DNA from: Flavobacterium geliluteum
GTDB taxonomy: Bacteria > Bacteroidota > Bacteroidia > Flavobacteriales > Flavobacteriaceae
Reading direction: 5' to 3'
DNA length: 64,000 nt
NCBI RefSeq assembly: GCF_017948595.1
Contig: NZ_JAGFBV010000001.1
Span: 186,001 to 250,000 of the forward strand
The notes beneath the pieces were generated by a model, which ran no database searches, was not told the DNA's origin, and saw only the letters and a list, made by a program, of their open reading frames with translations. Position 1 is the first letter of the stretch. Every line of letters begins with the position of its first letter. Below are positions 1 to 7,986 of this stretch, piece by piece. The translations under genes were made by a program, and so were the position numbers.

Positions 1-1042
1 TTCTTAGCACAATTGCTTTTACGTCTTCATTTTTTCTGGCTTCCTGCAATGACCGACGCATTGCACCTTCTCCGATCACGGTTACATCTCCTTCGCCACT
101 TTCAATTTCGCCTTGAGCGTAAATAATCGCAATTTGATCGCTTGAAATATCTGTTAAAGCTGTTGTCACGTTATTTTGAGTGTAATCTAAAATCGAAATT
201 TTATTGTAATCATCATCTCCGGTCACTTTTAATGCTTTTTTGATGTCGTTATGATACACATCTTCATAAGCTACAATATCTACCAAATGTTGCGCTTTTG
301 CCATTTCTGGCGTTCTAGCTAACAGTCCGTTGGCGATTTCATTCAGTTTTGGTAGCGAAATATTACGACTTTTTGCAATATCGCTGGCAACAGTACTCCA
401 AAGTGAGTTGAGAAGCGCCGTAATTTGTTCTCTATTGGCATCGCTCATTTTATTTTCTAAGAAAGGTTCTACCGCACTTTTGTATTTTCCGTGGCGAATA
501 ACTTCCATGTGAATACCTGATTTTTCTTGAAAATCTTTAAAAAACATCACTTCAGAAGAAAGTCCTTTAAAGTCTAAATCTCCCGCCGGATTCAGATAAA
601 TAGTGTTGGCAACGGAGTTTAAATAATACTCTTTTTGGGAATAAGTATTGGCATACGCCCAAACAAATTTGCCCGATTTTTTGAAGCTTTCCAGAGCATT
701 TCTTAAGTCTTTATATTGCGCTAAGCCTAATGATGATTGGTCATTTAGAATTGATATTCCTTTTATTTTTTCATCTTTTTTTGCGGCTTCGATAGCATTG
801 ATTACATCGGTTACACCAACTCCTTTTTGGCCGGAGAAAACCGTTACCCAAGGATCTTTGTATTTTCCGGCATAGTCATTTTGAATGTTTTTTAAATCAA
901 GTTCTATAACAGAATCTGCTTTAACAGAGACTTTATCATCTCCTCCAAAAATTGCTCCTATAAGGACTATACCAAAAAAGGATAACATAATAAAAACAAA
1001 AATGCCAATAACTGTGGCGATTATATTTCCAAGAAATTTCAT
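1..1042 (-). CDS. sppA: Signal peptide peptidase SppA, 67K type (partial, C-terminus outside window)
   Basis: The minus-strand frame is open from an ATG at 1042 to the window edge, giving about 347 codons of a family usually near 585. The protein begins MKFLGNIIATVIG, followed by a membrane segment at about residues 5-33. It then reads as the clp/crotonase-fold SppA domain, including KSGKFVWAYANTYSQKEYYL and a stretch around GKYKSAVEPF; the Lys in that stretch is the probable general base. The family is a membrane-anchored serine protease that degrades cleaved signal peptides. The nucleophile Ser would lie in the missing C-terminal half. It is divergent from folK across a 311-bp gap. Confidence 0.9.
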   Translation of the reverse strand, partial: MKFLGNIIATVIGIFVFIMLSFFGIVLIGAIFGGDDKVSVKADSVIELDLKNIQNDYAGKYKDPWVTVFSGQKGVGVTDVINAIEAAKKDEKIKGISILNDQSSLGLAQYKDLRNALESFKKSGKFVWAYANTYSQKEYYLNSVANTIYLNPAGDLDFKGLSSEVMFFKDFQEKSGIHMEVIRHGKYKSAVEPFLENKMSDANREQITALLNSLWSTVASDIAKSRNISLPKLNEIANGLLARTPEMAKAQHLVDIVAYEDVYHNDIKKALKVTGDDDYNKISILDYTQNNVTTALTDISSDQIAIIYAQGEIESGEGDVTVIGEGAMRRSLQEARKNEDVKAIVLR

Positions 1043-1353
1043 AAATATATTTTTTTAATAAGTATCAAAAAAGGTTGGTTCGTTACAAATATAATCTAAA
1101 AATGTTGAAATTTTTAACGGTAAAAAACAAGTCATTATTTTGAACCATACATGTTATTTGAATGTGAATGACTAATTCGAGACAAGAACTATTCTCTTGA
1201 AAATAAAGTAAGTAGTGCGGATAATTTTTATAAAAATATATTTTTTGGTCTGATAAAAACAACTTGCTCGATGGTCTTCTTGTGTTGATGCATCACTATC
1301 TCAGTAAATAATACGATCAATTCTAAAATAGTTTTAGTTAATTTGCATTAATT
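1043..1353. other. Intergenic space between divergent sppA and folK
   Basis: I see no gene here. The only signals are a TATATTTG box for sppA on the minus strand (1086-1093) and a weak TTAATTTG just before folK. The rest is AT-rich and without strong hairpins. Confidence 0.5.
1086..1093 (-). promoter_or_regulatory. -7 promoter box of sppA
   Basis: The minus strand reads TATATTTG, an exact match to the Bacteroidota -7 consensus TAnnTTTG, 43 bases before the sppA ATG. No clear TTG -33 element is seen. Confidence 0.5.
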
Positions 1354-2487
1354 ATGAAATCACAGCATCAGGTCGTTTTATCAATAGGCAGCAATCAGGG
1401 AAATCGGTTAGAAAACATCCAAACGTGTATCAATTTGATACATCAGGGAGTGGGAACTGTAATTAAGGTTTCTAAACTTTACGAAACGCCAGCCTGGGGT
1501 TTTGAGAGTGATGCATTTTATAATTGTGCGTTGGTTGTACATAGTTATGCATCAGCACAAAAAATATTGAATCAGGTTTTGAAAATTGAAAAGCAACTGG
1601 GCAGAATTCGTTCGGGCGAGCAAGGTTACCAATCTAGAATTATTGATGTTGATTTGATTGCTTTTGATTACGAAATTATAGAATCGGAGAAATTAAAAGT
1701 GCCGCATCCTTTGATGCAAAATCGAAATTTTGTTTTGCTGCCCATGCAGGATTTAAAATTGGATTGGAAACATCCTATTTTTCAAAAAACAGTCTCCGAG
1801 TTGATTGCTATCACACCAGACGATAGTATTTGCAGTGTGGTGCAGAATTTGAAAGACCCGCTGAAGGAAATTCCGTTAGAAACCTTCAATTATATTGCTT
1901 TTGAAGGTAATATTGGTGCGGGAAAAACTACTTTGGCACACAAAATCGCCGAAGATTTTAATGCAAAAACAGTTTTAGAACGTTTTGCCGACAATCCTTT
2001 TTTACCTAAATTTTATAAAGACCAAAACCGATATGCTTTTCCGCTCGAAATGTCTTTTTTGGCCGATCGTTATCAGCAGTTATCAGATGATTTGGCACAA
2101 TTTGATTTGTTTAAGGATTTTATTGTAGCCGATTATCATATTTTCAAATCCTTAATTTTTGCTAAAATCACACTGGCAGAAGACGAATATCGTTTGTACC
2201 GCAACTTATTTGATATTATTTATAAAGAAATGCCAAAGCCGGATTTGTACATTTATTTGTATCAAAATACAGAGCGATTATTGCAAAATATTAAAAAACG
2301 AGGACGCCATTACGAGCAAAATATAGCAGCCGATTATTTAGATAAAATCAATAACGGGTATTTAGAATACATTAAATCCCAAACCGACTTGAATGTACTG
2401 ATCATTGATGTTTCAGATCGTGATTTTGTAAAAAAACACGAGGATTATCTTTTTATTTTGGAGGAAATTCAAAAGGTAATCGGCTGA
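1354..2487 (+). CDS. folK: Fusion: HPPK (folK) - deoxynucleoside kinase
   Basis: This is a two-domain 377-residue protein. Residues 1 to about 165 are 6-hydroxymethyl-7,8-dihydropterin pyrophosphokinase of folate synthesis: IGSNQGNR near the N-terminus, then GYQSRIIDVDLIAFD at 91-105, which matches the HPPK signature with its two Mg-binding Asp residues. Residues about 178-377 form a deoxynucleoside kinase domain with P-loop GNIGAGKT at 185-192, ERFADNPF near 209 and a late RGRHYEQ lid segment. Free-standing HPPK is about 160 residues, so the second domain is a genuine in-frame fusion. It would link folate synthesis and dNTP salvage, both of which feed thymidylate. The ATG is the only sensible start. 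Confidence 0.92.
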   Translation: MKSQHQVVLSIGSNQGNRLENIQTCINLIHQGVGTVIKVSKLYETPAWGFESDAFYNCALVVHSYASAQKILNQVLKIEKQLGRIRSGEQGYQSRIIDVDLIAFDYEIIESEKLKVPHPLMQNRNFVLLPMQDLKLDWKHPIFQKTVSELIAITPDDSICSVVQNLKDPLKEIPLETFNYIAFEGNIGAGKTTLAHKIAEDFNAKTVLERFADNPFLPKFYKDQNRYAFPLEMSFLADRYQQLSDDLAQFDLFKDFIVADYHIFKSLIFAKITLAEDEYRLYRNLFDIIYKEMPKPDLYIYLYQNTERLLQNIKKRGRHYEQNIAADYLDKINNGYLEYIKSQTDLNVLIIDVSDRDFVKKHEDYLFILEEIQKVIG

Positions 2488-2531
2488 TATGACGATTAGA
2501 TAATTTTTTGAATTATCCAATTAACACATTC

Positions 2532-3083
2532 TTATTTAGGCCAACTGAGTTTCTGAAATAAATCCCAAACTACAATTCCGGCACTTACAGCAATATTTAG
2601 AGAATGTTTGGTACCCAATTGCGGAATTTCGATACAACCATCACAAAGAGCAACGGCTTCTTGTGCCACTCCATAGACTTCATTTCCGAAAACAAGAGCA
2701 TATTTCTGATCCTTTTCGACAGTAAAATCCTGAAGAAAAACGGAACTTTCAACTTGTTCAATAGCGAGTGTAATAACGTTTTCTTTTTTTAGATTTTCAA
2801 TAACTTCCAAAATATTGTCGTGGTGTTCCCAAGCAACAGTTTCGGTGGCGCCAAGAGCAGTTTTATGAATTTCTTTGTTTGGAGGCGTAGCCGTGATCCC
2901 GCACAAGATTATTTTTTCGATCAAAAAAGCATCAGCAGTTCTAAAAACAGAACCAATATTATGCAAACTACGAATATCGTCTAATACTAAAATTAGAGGT
3001 GTTTTTGTCGATTTTTTAAAATCCTCAACCGACTTTCGGTCTAGTTCACTGTTTTCAAGTTTTCTCATGTGAGTTACATTCAA
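2532..3083 (-). CDS. TrmH/SpoU family RNA 2'-O-methyltransferase
   Basis: This 183-residue protein carries the three SPOUT-fold motifs. They are NIGSVFRTADAF (motif 1, catalytic Arg and N), VFGNEVYGVAQEA (motif 2) and IPQLGTKHSLNIAVSAGIV (motif 3, SAM-binding trefoil knot). Members methylate ribose in tRNA or rRNA. With no extra N-terminal RNA-binding domain, the substrate cannot be named. The start may be the ATG at 3083 or an internal ATG at 3068. The upstream DUF1573 gene is separated from it by a terminator. Confidence 0.88.
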   Translation of the reverse strand: MNVTHMRKLENSELDRKSVEDFKKSTKTPLILVLDDIRSLHNIGSVFRTADAFLIEKIILCGITATPPNKEIHKTALGATETVAWEHHDNILEVIENLKKENVITLAIEQVESSVFLQDFTVEKDQKYALVFGNEVYGVAQEAVALCDGCIEIPQLGTKHSLNIAVSAGIVVWDLFQKLSWPK

Positions 3084-3090
3084 GTCATAA

Positions 3091-3120
3091 AAAAAGCTTC
3101 CAAAGATAAGGAAGCTTTTA
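3091..3120 (-). terminator. Rho-independent terminator of the DUF1573 gene
   Basis: A 10-bp stem (AAAAGCTTCC at 3092-3101 with its complement at 3110-3119) has an 8-base loop. On the minus strand it is followed by a T-run. It lies directly downstream of the 3144 stop. Confidence 0.8.
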
Positions 3121-3143
3121 GATTTTTTTATAATGCTTTCAGA

Positions 3144-3572
3144 TTAGCTTTTCACTGGATCTGGTAAAACAGTACCTTTAATAGTCAATATTTTTGTTGG
3201 TTGACCTTCAGCATTAGAAGTTACAGTTACTGTTTTTGTAAAAGCACCCACTCTGTCAGTAGCATATTTTACACCAATTATACCTTTTGCTCCTGGAGCG
3301 ATTGGCTCTTTTGGAGTTGTTGGTACTGTACAACCACAAGATCCTTGTGTGTTAGTAATAATTAATGGTTTAGTTCCATTGTTTACAAAAACAAATTCAC
3401 GTTTACCATCAGCATTGTGAGCAATAGTTCCGTAATCGATAGTTTCTGTTTCAAAAGCCATTCCAGCTCCTTCAACTTTGGCAACTTTAGCTTTGGCTTT
3501 TTTAGTAGCTTGAGCGTTAGCAGTGGTTACTCCTAATACTGCTATCATAGCAAATAAAATTATTTTTTTCAT
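3144..3572 (-). CDS. DUF1573 secreted protein
   Basis: This 142-residue protein has a Sec signal peptide (MKKIILFAMIAVLGVTTANA, cleavage near residue 20-21). It then has a short Lys/Ala linker and one DUF1573 domain (about 40-138) with the typical DYGTI, FVFVNNGTKPL and GSCGCTVP segments. DUF1573 is an Ig-like ASH/MSP-type fold, abundant in Bacteroidota envelopes and of unknown specific role. The GSCGC cysteine pair is a family hallmark. It appears monocistronic, with its own promoter and terminator. Confidence 0.88.
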   Translation of the reverse strand: MKKIILFAMIAVLGVTTANAQATKKAKAKVAKVEGAGMAFETETIDYGTIAHNADGKREFVFVNNGTKPLIITNTQGSCGCTVPTTPKEPIAPGAKGIIGVKYATDRVGAFTKTVTVTSNAEGQPTKILTIKGTVLPDPVKS

Positions 3573-3600
3573 CTTTTAGAATCTTTATTTTAATTAACAA

Positions 3601-3608
3601 CAAAGCTA
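3601..3608 (-). promoter_or_regulatory. -7 promoter box of the DUF1573 gene
   Basis: The minus strand reads TAGCTTTG (TAnnTTTG), 28 bases before the ATG at 3572. Confidence 0.5.
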
Positions 3609-3729
3609 TGTAAAATTCTTAAATATGAACTTAAATTTTCCTTAAAAATTTTAATTTTTGAAGCAGTTTATTATTCCTTCAAAATAGCATAAATTCGCTA
3701 TCTGATTTTTCAATTAAAAAAACAAAGAT

Positions 3730-6336
3730 TTGGCAGCGAAAGAAAAAGTGGTGAAAGAAACGCCCTTGATGAAACAGTACAACGAAATCAAGAGAAAATA
3801 TCCTGATGCATGTCTGCTTTTTAGAGTAGGGGATTTTTATGAAACCTTTGGTGAAGATGCTGTTCGGGCGTCAAAAATCCTCGGAATAACATTAACCAAG
3901 AGGGGGGCTGGTTCGGAGACTGAGACGGCCTTAGCTGGTTTTCCGCATCATTCTATTAATACGTATTTACCAAAATTGGTAAAAGCAGGTCTTCGTGTCG
4001 CAATTTGTGATCAGTTAGAAGATCCGAAAATGACAAAAACTATCGTAAAACGTGGTGTTACAGAATTGGTAACGCCCGGAGTTTCTTTAAACGATGAAGT
4101 GTTGCAATCCAAGACCAATAACTTTTTAGCATCTGTTTATTTTGCGAATAAAAGTATCGGAGTTTCTTTTTTGGATGTTTCGACGGGCGAATTTTTGACA
4201 GCTCAGGGAAATGCAGAATACATAGATAAATTGCTGCAGAATTTTAATCCAAGTGAAATTCTGGTTCCAAAAAACAATAAAAATGATTTTAAAGAAGCTT
4301 TTGGGGAAGATTTTCATAGTTTTTACCTCGAAGATTGGATATACAAAGAAGATTACGCTTTAGAAATCATCACCAAGCATTTTCAAACTATTTCTTTAAA
4401 AGGTTTTGGAGTAGAGGATTTAAAAGACGGTATTATTGCCTCTGGCGCCATTTTGTATTATCTCTCCGAAACACAGCATAACCGCGTACAGCACATCACT
4501 GCAATTCAGCGTATAGCAGAAGATGCGTATGTCTGGATGGATCGTTTTACGATTCGAAATCTGGAATTGTATCACAGTTACAATCCGAATGCTGTAACGC
4601 TTTTGGATGTCATAGACAGAACGCTTTCGCCAATGGGCGGCCGACTGCTGAAACGTTGGTTGGCGCTACCTTTAAAAGAAGCGAGTAAGATAAAAGGGCG
4701 TCACGATGTGGTTTCGTATCTGAAATCAAATCCTGAAATCCTGAATAATATTCAATATCAAATCAAGCAAATTTCAGATTTAGAACGTTTGATTTCTAAA
4801 ATCGCAGCAGGGAAAGTTTCTCCACGCGAAATAGTTTATTTAAAAGAATCATTAGATGCTATCATTCCGATAAAAACATTGGCGCTCGAGAGTCCGCAAG
4901 AAGCTGTTAAAGTTATTGGAGACAGTTTGCACAGTTGTGATTTGCTGAGAGAAAAAATTAAAACAACGCTTAATCAGGATGCGCCAGTTGCGGTTGCAAA
5001 AGGAAATGCCATTGCGAAAGGAATTAATGAAGAATTAGACGATTTGAGGGCTATTTCTTCTTCAGGAAAAGAATATTTAGAAGGCATAGAAAAAAGAGAA
5101 TCGGAGCGTACAGGGATTTCTTCTTTAAAAATATCTTTCAATAATGTTTTTGGATATTATATTGAAGTTCGAAATACGCATAAAGACAAAGTGCCGCCAG
5201 AATGGATTCGGAAGCAAACTTTAGTAAATGCAGAACGTTACATTACCGAAGAATTAAAAGAATACGAAACTAAAATTTTGGGTGCCGAGGAAAAAATCCA
5301 GAAAATAGAATCGGAACTTTTTGAGCAATTAGTGGCTTGGATTGCAACATATATTAAACCCGTTCAAATGAATGCTTATTTGGTTGCGCAATTGGATTGT
5401 TTGTGCTCCTTTACGCAATTGGCGGTCGAAAATAAATATGTGTGTCCCGAAATTGATGATACTTTTGAACTTGAAATCAAAAATGGGCGTCATCCCGTTA
5501 TCGAAAAACAATTGCCTGTTGGTACTCCTTATATCGCCAACGACGTTTATCTGGACAGAGAAAGTCAACAGATTATCATGATTACAGGTCCGAATATGTC
5601 GGGTAAATCGGCTATTTTGCGCCAAACGGCTCTCATCGTATTATTGGCTCAAATGGGAAGTTTTGTTCCGGCTGACAGCGTTAGAATGGGTATTGTAGAT
5701 AAAATCTTTACCAGAGTAGGTGCGTCGGACAATATTTCGATGGGAGAATCTACTTTTATGGTCGAAATGAATGAAACCGCATCAATTTTGAATAATATTT
5801 CAGACAGAAGTTTGGTTTTATTAGACGAAATAGGAAGAGGAACGAGTACTTATGACGGAATTTCGATTGCCTGGGCTATTGCCGAATTTTTGCATGAGCA
5901 TCCGGGAAGAGCAAAAACGTTGTTTGCGACACATTATCACGAGCTGAATGAAATGACAGAATCATTACCAAGAATTCAGAATTACAATGTGGCTGTAAAA
6001 GAATTGAAAGATACCGTTCTTTTTATCAGAAAACTGGTAAAAGGAGGAAGTGCGCATAGTTTTGGTATACATGTGGCAAAAATGGCCGGAATGCCACAAA
6101 CGGTTATTTTGAAAGCACAAAAACTTTTAAAGAAATTAGAAAAAAATCATTCCAGCGATGCTTTAAACGGAATCAAATCTGCAAATGACGAGATGCAAAT
6201 GAGCTTTTTTAATTTAGATGATCCGTTGTTAGAACAGATAAAAGAGGAAATTTTAACCTTAGATATCAATGCAATTACGCCTGTAGAAGCACTGATGAAG
6301 CTTAATGAGATAAAAAGAATGTTGGTTAGGAAATAA
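3730..6336 (+). CDS. mutS: DNA mismatch repair protein MutS (TTG start)
   Basis: This full-length 868-residue MutS recognises mismatches and recruits MutL. The mismatch-reading Phe-x-Glu motif is F36-Y-E38 in GDFYETF. The ATPase domain has its P-loop GPNMSGKS at about 620-627. It also has GESTFMVEMNE, the Walker B LLDEIGRGTSTYDG and the ATHYHEL segment. An in-frame TAA lies 15 bases upstream of the TTG at 3730 and there is no ATG nearby, so TTG is the start by elimination. The product is complete and looks functional. Confidence 0.97.
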   Translation: MAAKEKVVKETPLMKQYNEIKRKYPDACLLFRVGDFYETFGEDAVRASKILGITLTKRGAGSETETALAGFPHHSINTYLPKLVKAGLRVAICDQLEDPKMTKTIVKRGVTELVTPGVSLNDEVLQSKTNNFLASVYFANKSIGVSFLDVSTGEFLTAQGNAEYIDKLLQNFNPSEILVPKNNKNDFKEAFGEDFHSFYLEDWIYKEDYALEIITKHFQTISLKGFGVEDLKDGIIASGAILYYLSETQHNRVQHITAIQRIAEDAYVWMDRFTIRNLELYHSYNPNAVTLLDVIDRTLSPMGGRLLKRWLALPLKEASKIKGRHDVVSYLKSNPEILNNIQYQIKQISDLERLISKIAAGKVSPREIVYLKESLDAIIPIKTLALESPQEAVKVIGDSLHSCDLLREKIKTTLNQDAPVAVAKGNAIAKGINEELDDLRAISSSGKEYLEGIEKRESERTGISSLKISFNNVFGYYIEVRNTHKDKVPPEWIRKQTLVNAERYITEELKEYETKILGAEEKIQKIESELFEQLVAWIATYIKPVQMNAYLVAQLDCLCSFTQLAVENKYVCPEIDDTFELEIKNGRHPVIEKQLPVGTPYIANDVYLDRESQQIIMITGPNMSGKSAILRQTALIVLLAQMGSFVPADSVRMGIVDKIFTRVGASDNISMGESTFMVEMNETASILNNISDRSLVLLDEIGRGTSTYDGISIAWAIAEFLHEHPGRAKTLFATHYHELNEMTESLPRIQNYNVAVKELKDTVLFIRKLVKGGSAHSFGIHVAKMAGMPQTVILKAQKLLKKLEKNHSSDALNGIKSANDEMQMSFFNLDDPLLEQIKEEILTLDINAITPVEALMKLNEIKRMLVRK

Positions 6337-6403
6337 TTTTAGTGTTTAAAGTTTAGGTTATCAGAAGGTTATAAAATAAGTGTAATTTTTTTTGAAAAAA
6401 GGC

Positions 6404-6433
6404 TTGTTTAATTGAATAAATGTCCTAAATTTG
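6404..6433 (+). promoter_or_regulatory. Promoter of the tRNA-Gly/tRNA-Leu unit
   Basis: TTG at 6404-6406, a 19-base spacer and TAAATTTG at 6426-6433 form a textbook Bacteroidota promoter, about 53 bases before the first tRNA. Confidence 0.75.
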
Positions 6434-6486
6434 CATCCGCAATACAGAACAACTCTGGTGTTGCAGTTCTTACTAGAATTTGAAAC

Positions 6487-6559
6487 GCGAAAATAGCTCA
6501 GTTGGTAGAGCGCGACCTTGCCAAGGTCGAGGTCGCGGGTTCGAGCCCCGTTTTTCGCT
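6487..6559 (+). tRNA. tRNA-Gly (anticodon GCC)
   Basis: A complete 73-nt cloverleaf. The acceptor GCGAAAA pairs with TTTTCGC, the T-arm is GCGGGTTCGAGCCCCG-like, and the anticodon loop TTGCCAA gives GCC. The discriminator is T and no CCA is encoded. It is probably co-transcribed with the tRNA-Leu 14 bases downstream. Confidence 0.95.
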
Positions 6560-6573
6560 CAAAACTATACAAT

Positions 6574-6659
6574 GCTCGGATGGTGAAATTGGTAGACACG
6601 CTGGACTTAAAATCCAGTGAACAGCAATGTTCGTGCGGGTTCAAGTCCCGCTCTGAGTA
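6574..6659 (+). tRNA. tRNA-Leu (anticodon UAA)
   Basis: An 86-nt class II tRNA with a long variable arm. The acceptor GCTCGGA pairs with TCTGAGT (two G-U pairs), the anticodon stem is CTGGA/TCCAG, and the loop CTTAAAA gives UAA. The discriminator A is as expected for leucine. Confidence 0.95.
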
Positions 6660-6661
6660 CT

Positions 6662-6692
6662 AAAGCCTCTTCTTTTGAAGAGGCTTTTTTTA
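6662..6692 (+). terminator. Terminator of the tRNA unit
   Basis: An 11-bp stem AAAGCCTCTTC / GAAGAGGCTTT is followed by a T-run. Confidence 0.85.
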
Positions 6693-6719
6693 TGGTGTAA
6701 ACTTAGTTGTTAGTAAAAA

Positions 6720-6727
6720 TAAATTTG
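6720..6727 (+). promoter_or_regulatory. Possible -7 box for the DUF1508 gene, upstream of the repeat
   Basis: TAAATTTG matches TAnnTTTG. If used, the 165-bp heptamer array lies wholly inside the mRNA leader. No TTG at proper spacing is seen, so support is modest. Confidence 0.35.
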
Positions 6728-6750
6728 CGAAGTAAATTTATTTCGCAGAT

Positions 6751-6915
6751 CAGCAATCAGCAATCAGCAATCAGCAATCAGCAATCAGCAATCAGCAATC
6801 AGCAATCAGCAATCAGCAATCAGCAATCAGCAATCAGCAATCAGCAATCAGCAATCAGCAATCAGCAATCAGCAATCAACAATCAACAATCAACAATCAA
6901 CAATCAACAATCAAC
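6751..6915 (+). repeat. Heptanucleotide tandem repeat, 23 copies
   Basis: There are 18 perfect copies of CAGCAAT (6751-6876), then five perfect copies of CAACAAT (6877-6911) and a final CAAC. The period is exactly 7 bp and the copies within each block are identical. The array ends only 5 bases before the ATG of the DUF1508 gene. A 7-bp unit in a non-coding leader can change length by slippage without frame effects, so any effect would be on spacing or RNA structure. Confidence 0.97.
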
Positions 6916-6920
6916 TTTAA

Positions 6921-7295
6921 ATGGGTGCTTTTGTAATTAGTAAAAGGTTTAATGATGAATATAAATTTGTATTTACTTCTCGGAAAGGAAAAGTGATTTT
7001 TACAAGTTTAAGTTATGAATTGAAGTTTGAATGTGAAGAAGATATTGAAAGATTTAAAGCAAGTATCGAAACGGCTAACTTTTTAAAGTTTAAAGGCTCA
7101 GGAGGGAAGTATTTCTTTAAATTGATGTTGGGTAGCGATCACTTTGCTACAAGTCGAAAATACACAACAGAATTGCTTTTGCAAAAAGGTATAAAAGAAA
7201 TTGTGCAATATGGGGCTAAGGCAGAGATTTTGGATTTCTCTTCTAATGATTCGATTTTTGAAGATGAGATGGTAGGTCAAGAGGTGATTGAATAA
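6921..7295 (+). CDS. DUF1508 (YegP-like) protein
   Basis: This 124-residue protein resembles two tandem DUF1508/YegP units. The first has EYKFVFTSRKGKVIFTS and the second GGKYFFKLMLGSDHFATS, followed by KGIKEIVQYG. YegP-like proteins are small and cytosolic with no settled function. The ATG at 6921 directly follows the heptamer array. A terminator closes the gene. Assignment rests on the repeated K(Y/F)xFxxxxxxGxxIxxS pattern. Confidence 0.75.
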   Translation: MGAFVISKRFNDEYKFVFTSRKGKVIFTSLSYELKFECEEDIERFKASIETANFLKFKGSGGKYFFKLMLGSDHFATSRKYTTELLLQKGIKEIVQYGAKAEILDFSSNDSIFEDEMVGQEVIE

Positions 7296-7332
7296 AAAAA
7301 AGCGTTCTGAATATTTCAAAACGCTTTTTTTT
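7295..7332 (+). terminator. Terminator of the DUF1508 gene
   Basis: The stem AAAAGCGTT / AACGCTTTT, with an inner TGA/TCA pairing, is followed by eight Ts. Confidence 0.8.
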
Positions 7333-7360
7333 ATTGCAACTGATTAAAATTTAATCAAAT

Positions 7361-7388
7361 AAAAAAAAACCATCACAATGGATGGTTT
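7361..7388 (-). terminator. Terminator of the Ala-rich lipoprotein gene
   Basis: The stem AAACCATC / GATGGTTT has loop ACAATG. On the minus strand a run of Ts follows. Confidence 0.75.
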
Positions 7389-7413
7389 TAAAATCGTTAG
7401 AACTAAGTTCTAA

Positions 7414-7638
7414 TTATTTTTTTACTTCTTTAGCAGCTTCTTCAACTTTTGCAGCAGCTGAATCAACAGTAGCAGCAGCTGAATCTACAGTAGCAGCAGC
7501 AGAATCAACTACAGCAGCAGCAGAATCAACAGTTACAGCAGTAGAATCTACAGCTTCAGTAGCTGCAGCGTCAGCTTTTTTACAAGATACAACAGTTAAA
7601 ACAGCAACAACAGCTAAACTTAAAAATACTTTTTTCAT
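7414..7638 (-). CDS. Small Ala-rich lipoprotein with heptapeptide repeats
   Basis: This 74-residue protein begins with a type II signal peptide ending in a lipobox (VVSC, Cys19). The mature part is five tandem heptapeptides of the type VDSAAAT (residues 30-64) and a Lys-rich tail. The gene shows a matching 21-bp DNA periodicity. Such Ala-rich heptads favour an amphipathic helix or coiled coil. I do not recognise a family; the role is unknown, possibly a structural envelope lipoprotein. It is a single gene with its own promoter box and terminator. Confidence 0.8.
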   Translation of the reverse strand: MKKVFLSLAVVAVLTVVSCKKADAAATEAVDSTAVTVDSAAAVVDSAAATVDSAAATVDSAAAKVEEAAKEVKK

Positions 7639-7986
7639 CTTACTTTATTATAAAAGGTTAATTATTAATTCGTGGCAAAGATATAAATTTTTTAATATGT
7701 AAAATATTTTTTCATATTTTTTTTAAAATATTTTCGCTGCTCACGATTATCTTATTTATCAATAAATATGCCAAAACTGCAATATTGCAATATATTATTG
7801 TATTTTTTGTATTATTTATTTTTTGTTGAATTTTTAAAAAACAATTGGCTTTTTTGATTTGTTTAGTTGCAGTTTATTTTCCTTTTGATTGATTATTCGA
7901 TAAGCCGCAAAAGCGAAAATAAACTCCTTTAAAGCATTTTTTTTGTAAAATTAGTATCAAAACTATGTATTGGTGTTTTAGAATGC
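7639..7986. other. AT-rich intergenic space
   Basis: Apart from the promoter box at 7676-7683 I see no gene, RNA or strong hairpin in this stretch. Confidence 0.5.
7676..7683 (-). promoter_or_regulatory. -7 promoter box of the lipoprotein gene
   Basis: The minus strand reads TATCTTTG, 37 bases before the ATG at 7638. Confidence 0.5.

Noticed and set aside
6707..6940. 77-codon frame through the CAGCAAT array with SNQQSAI heptapeptides
   Set aside because: It is a by-product of a 7-bp repeat read in three frames; the real gene is the DUF1508 frame starting at 6921.
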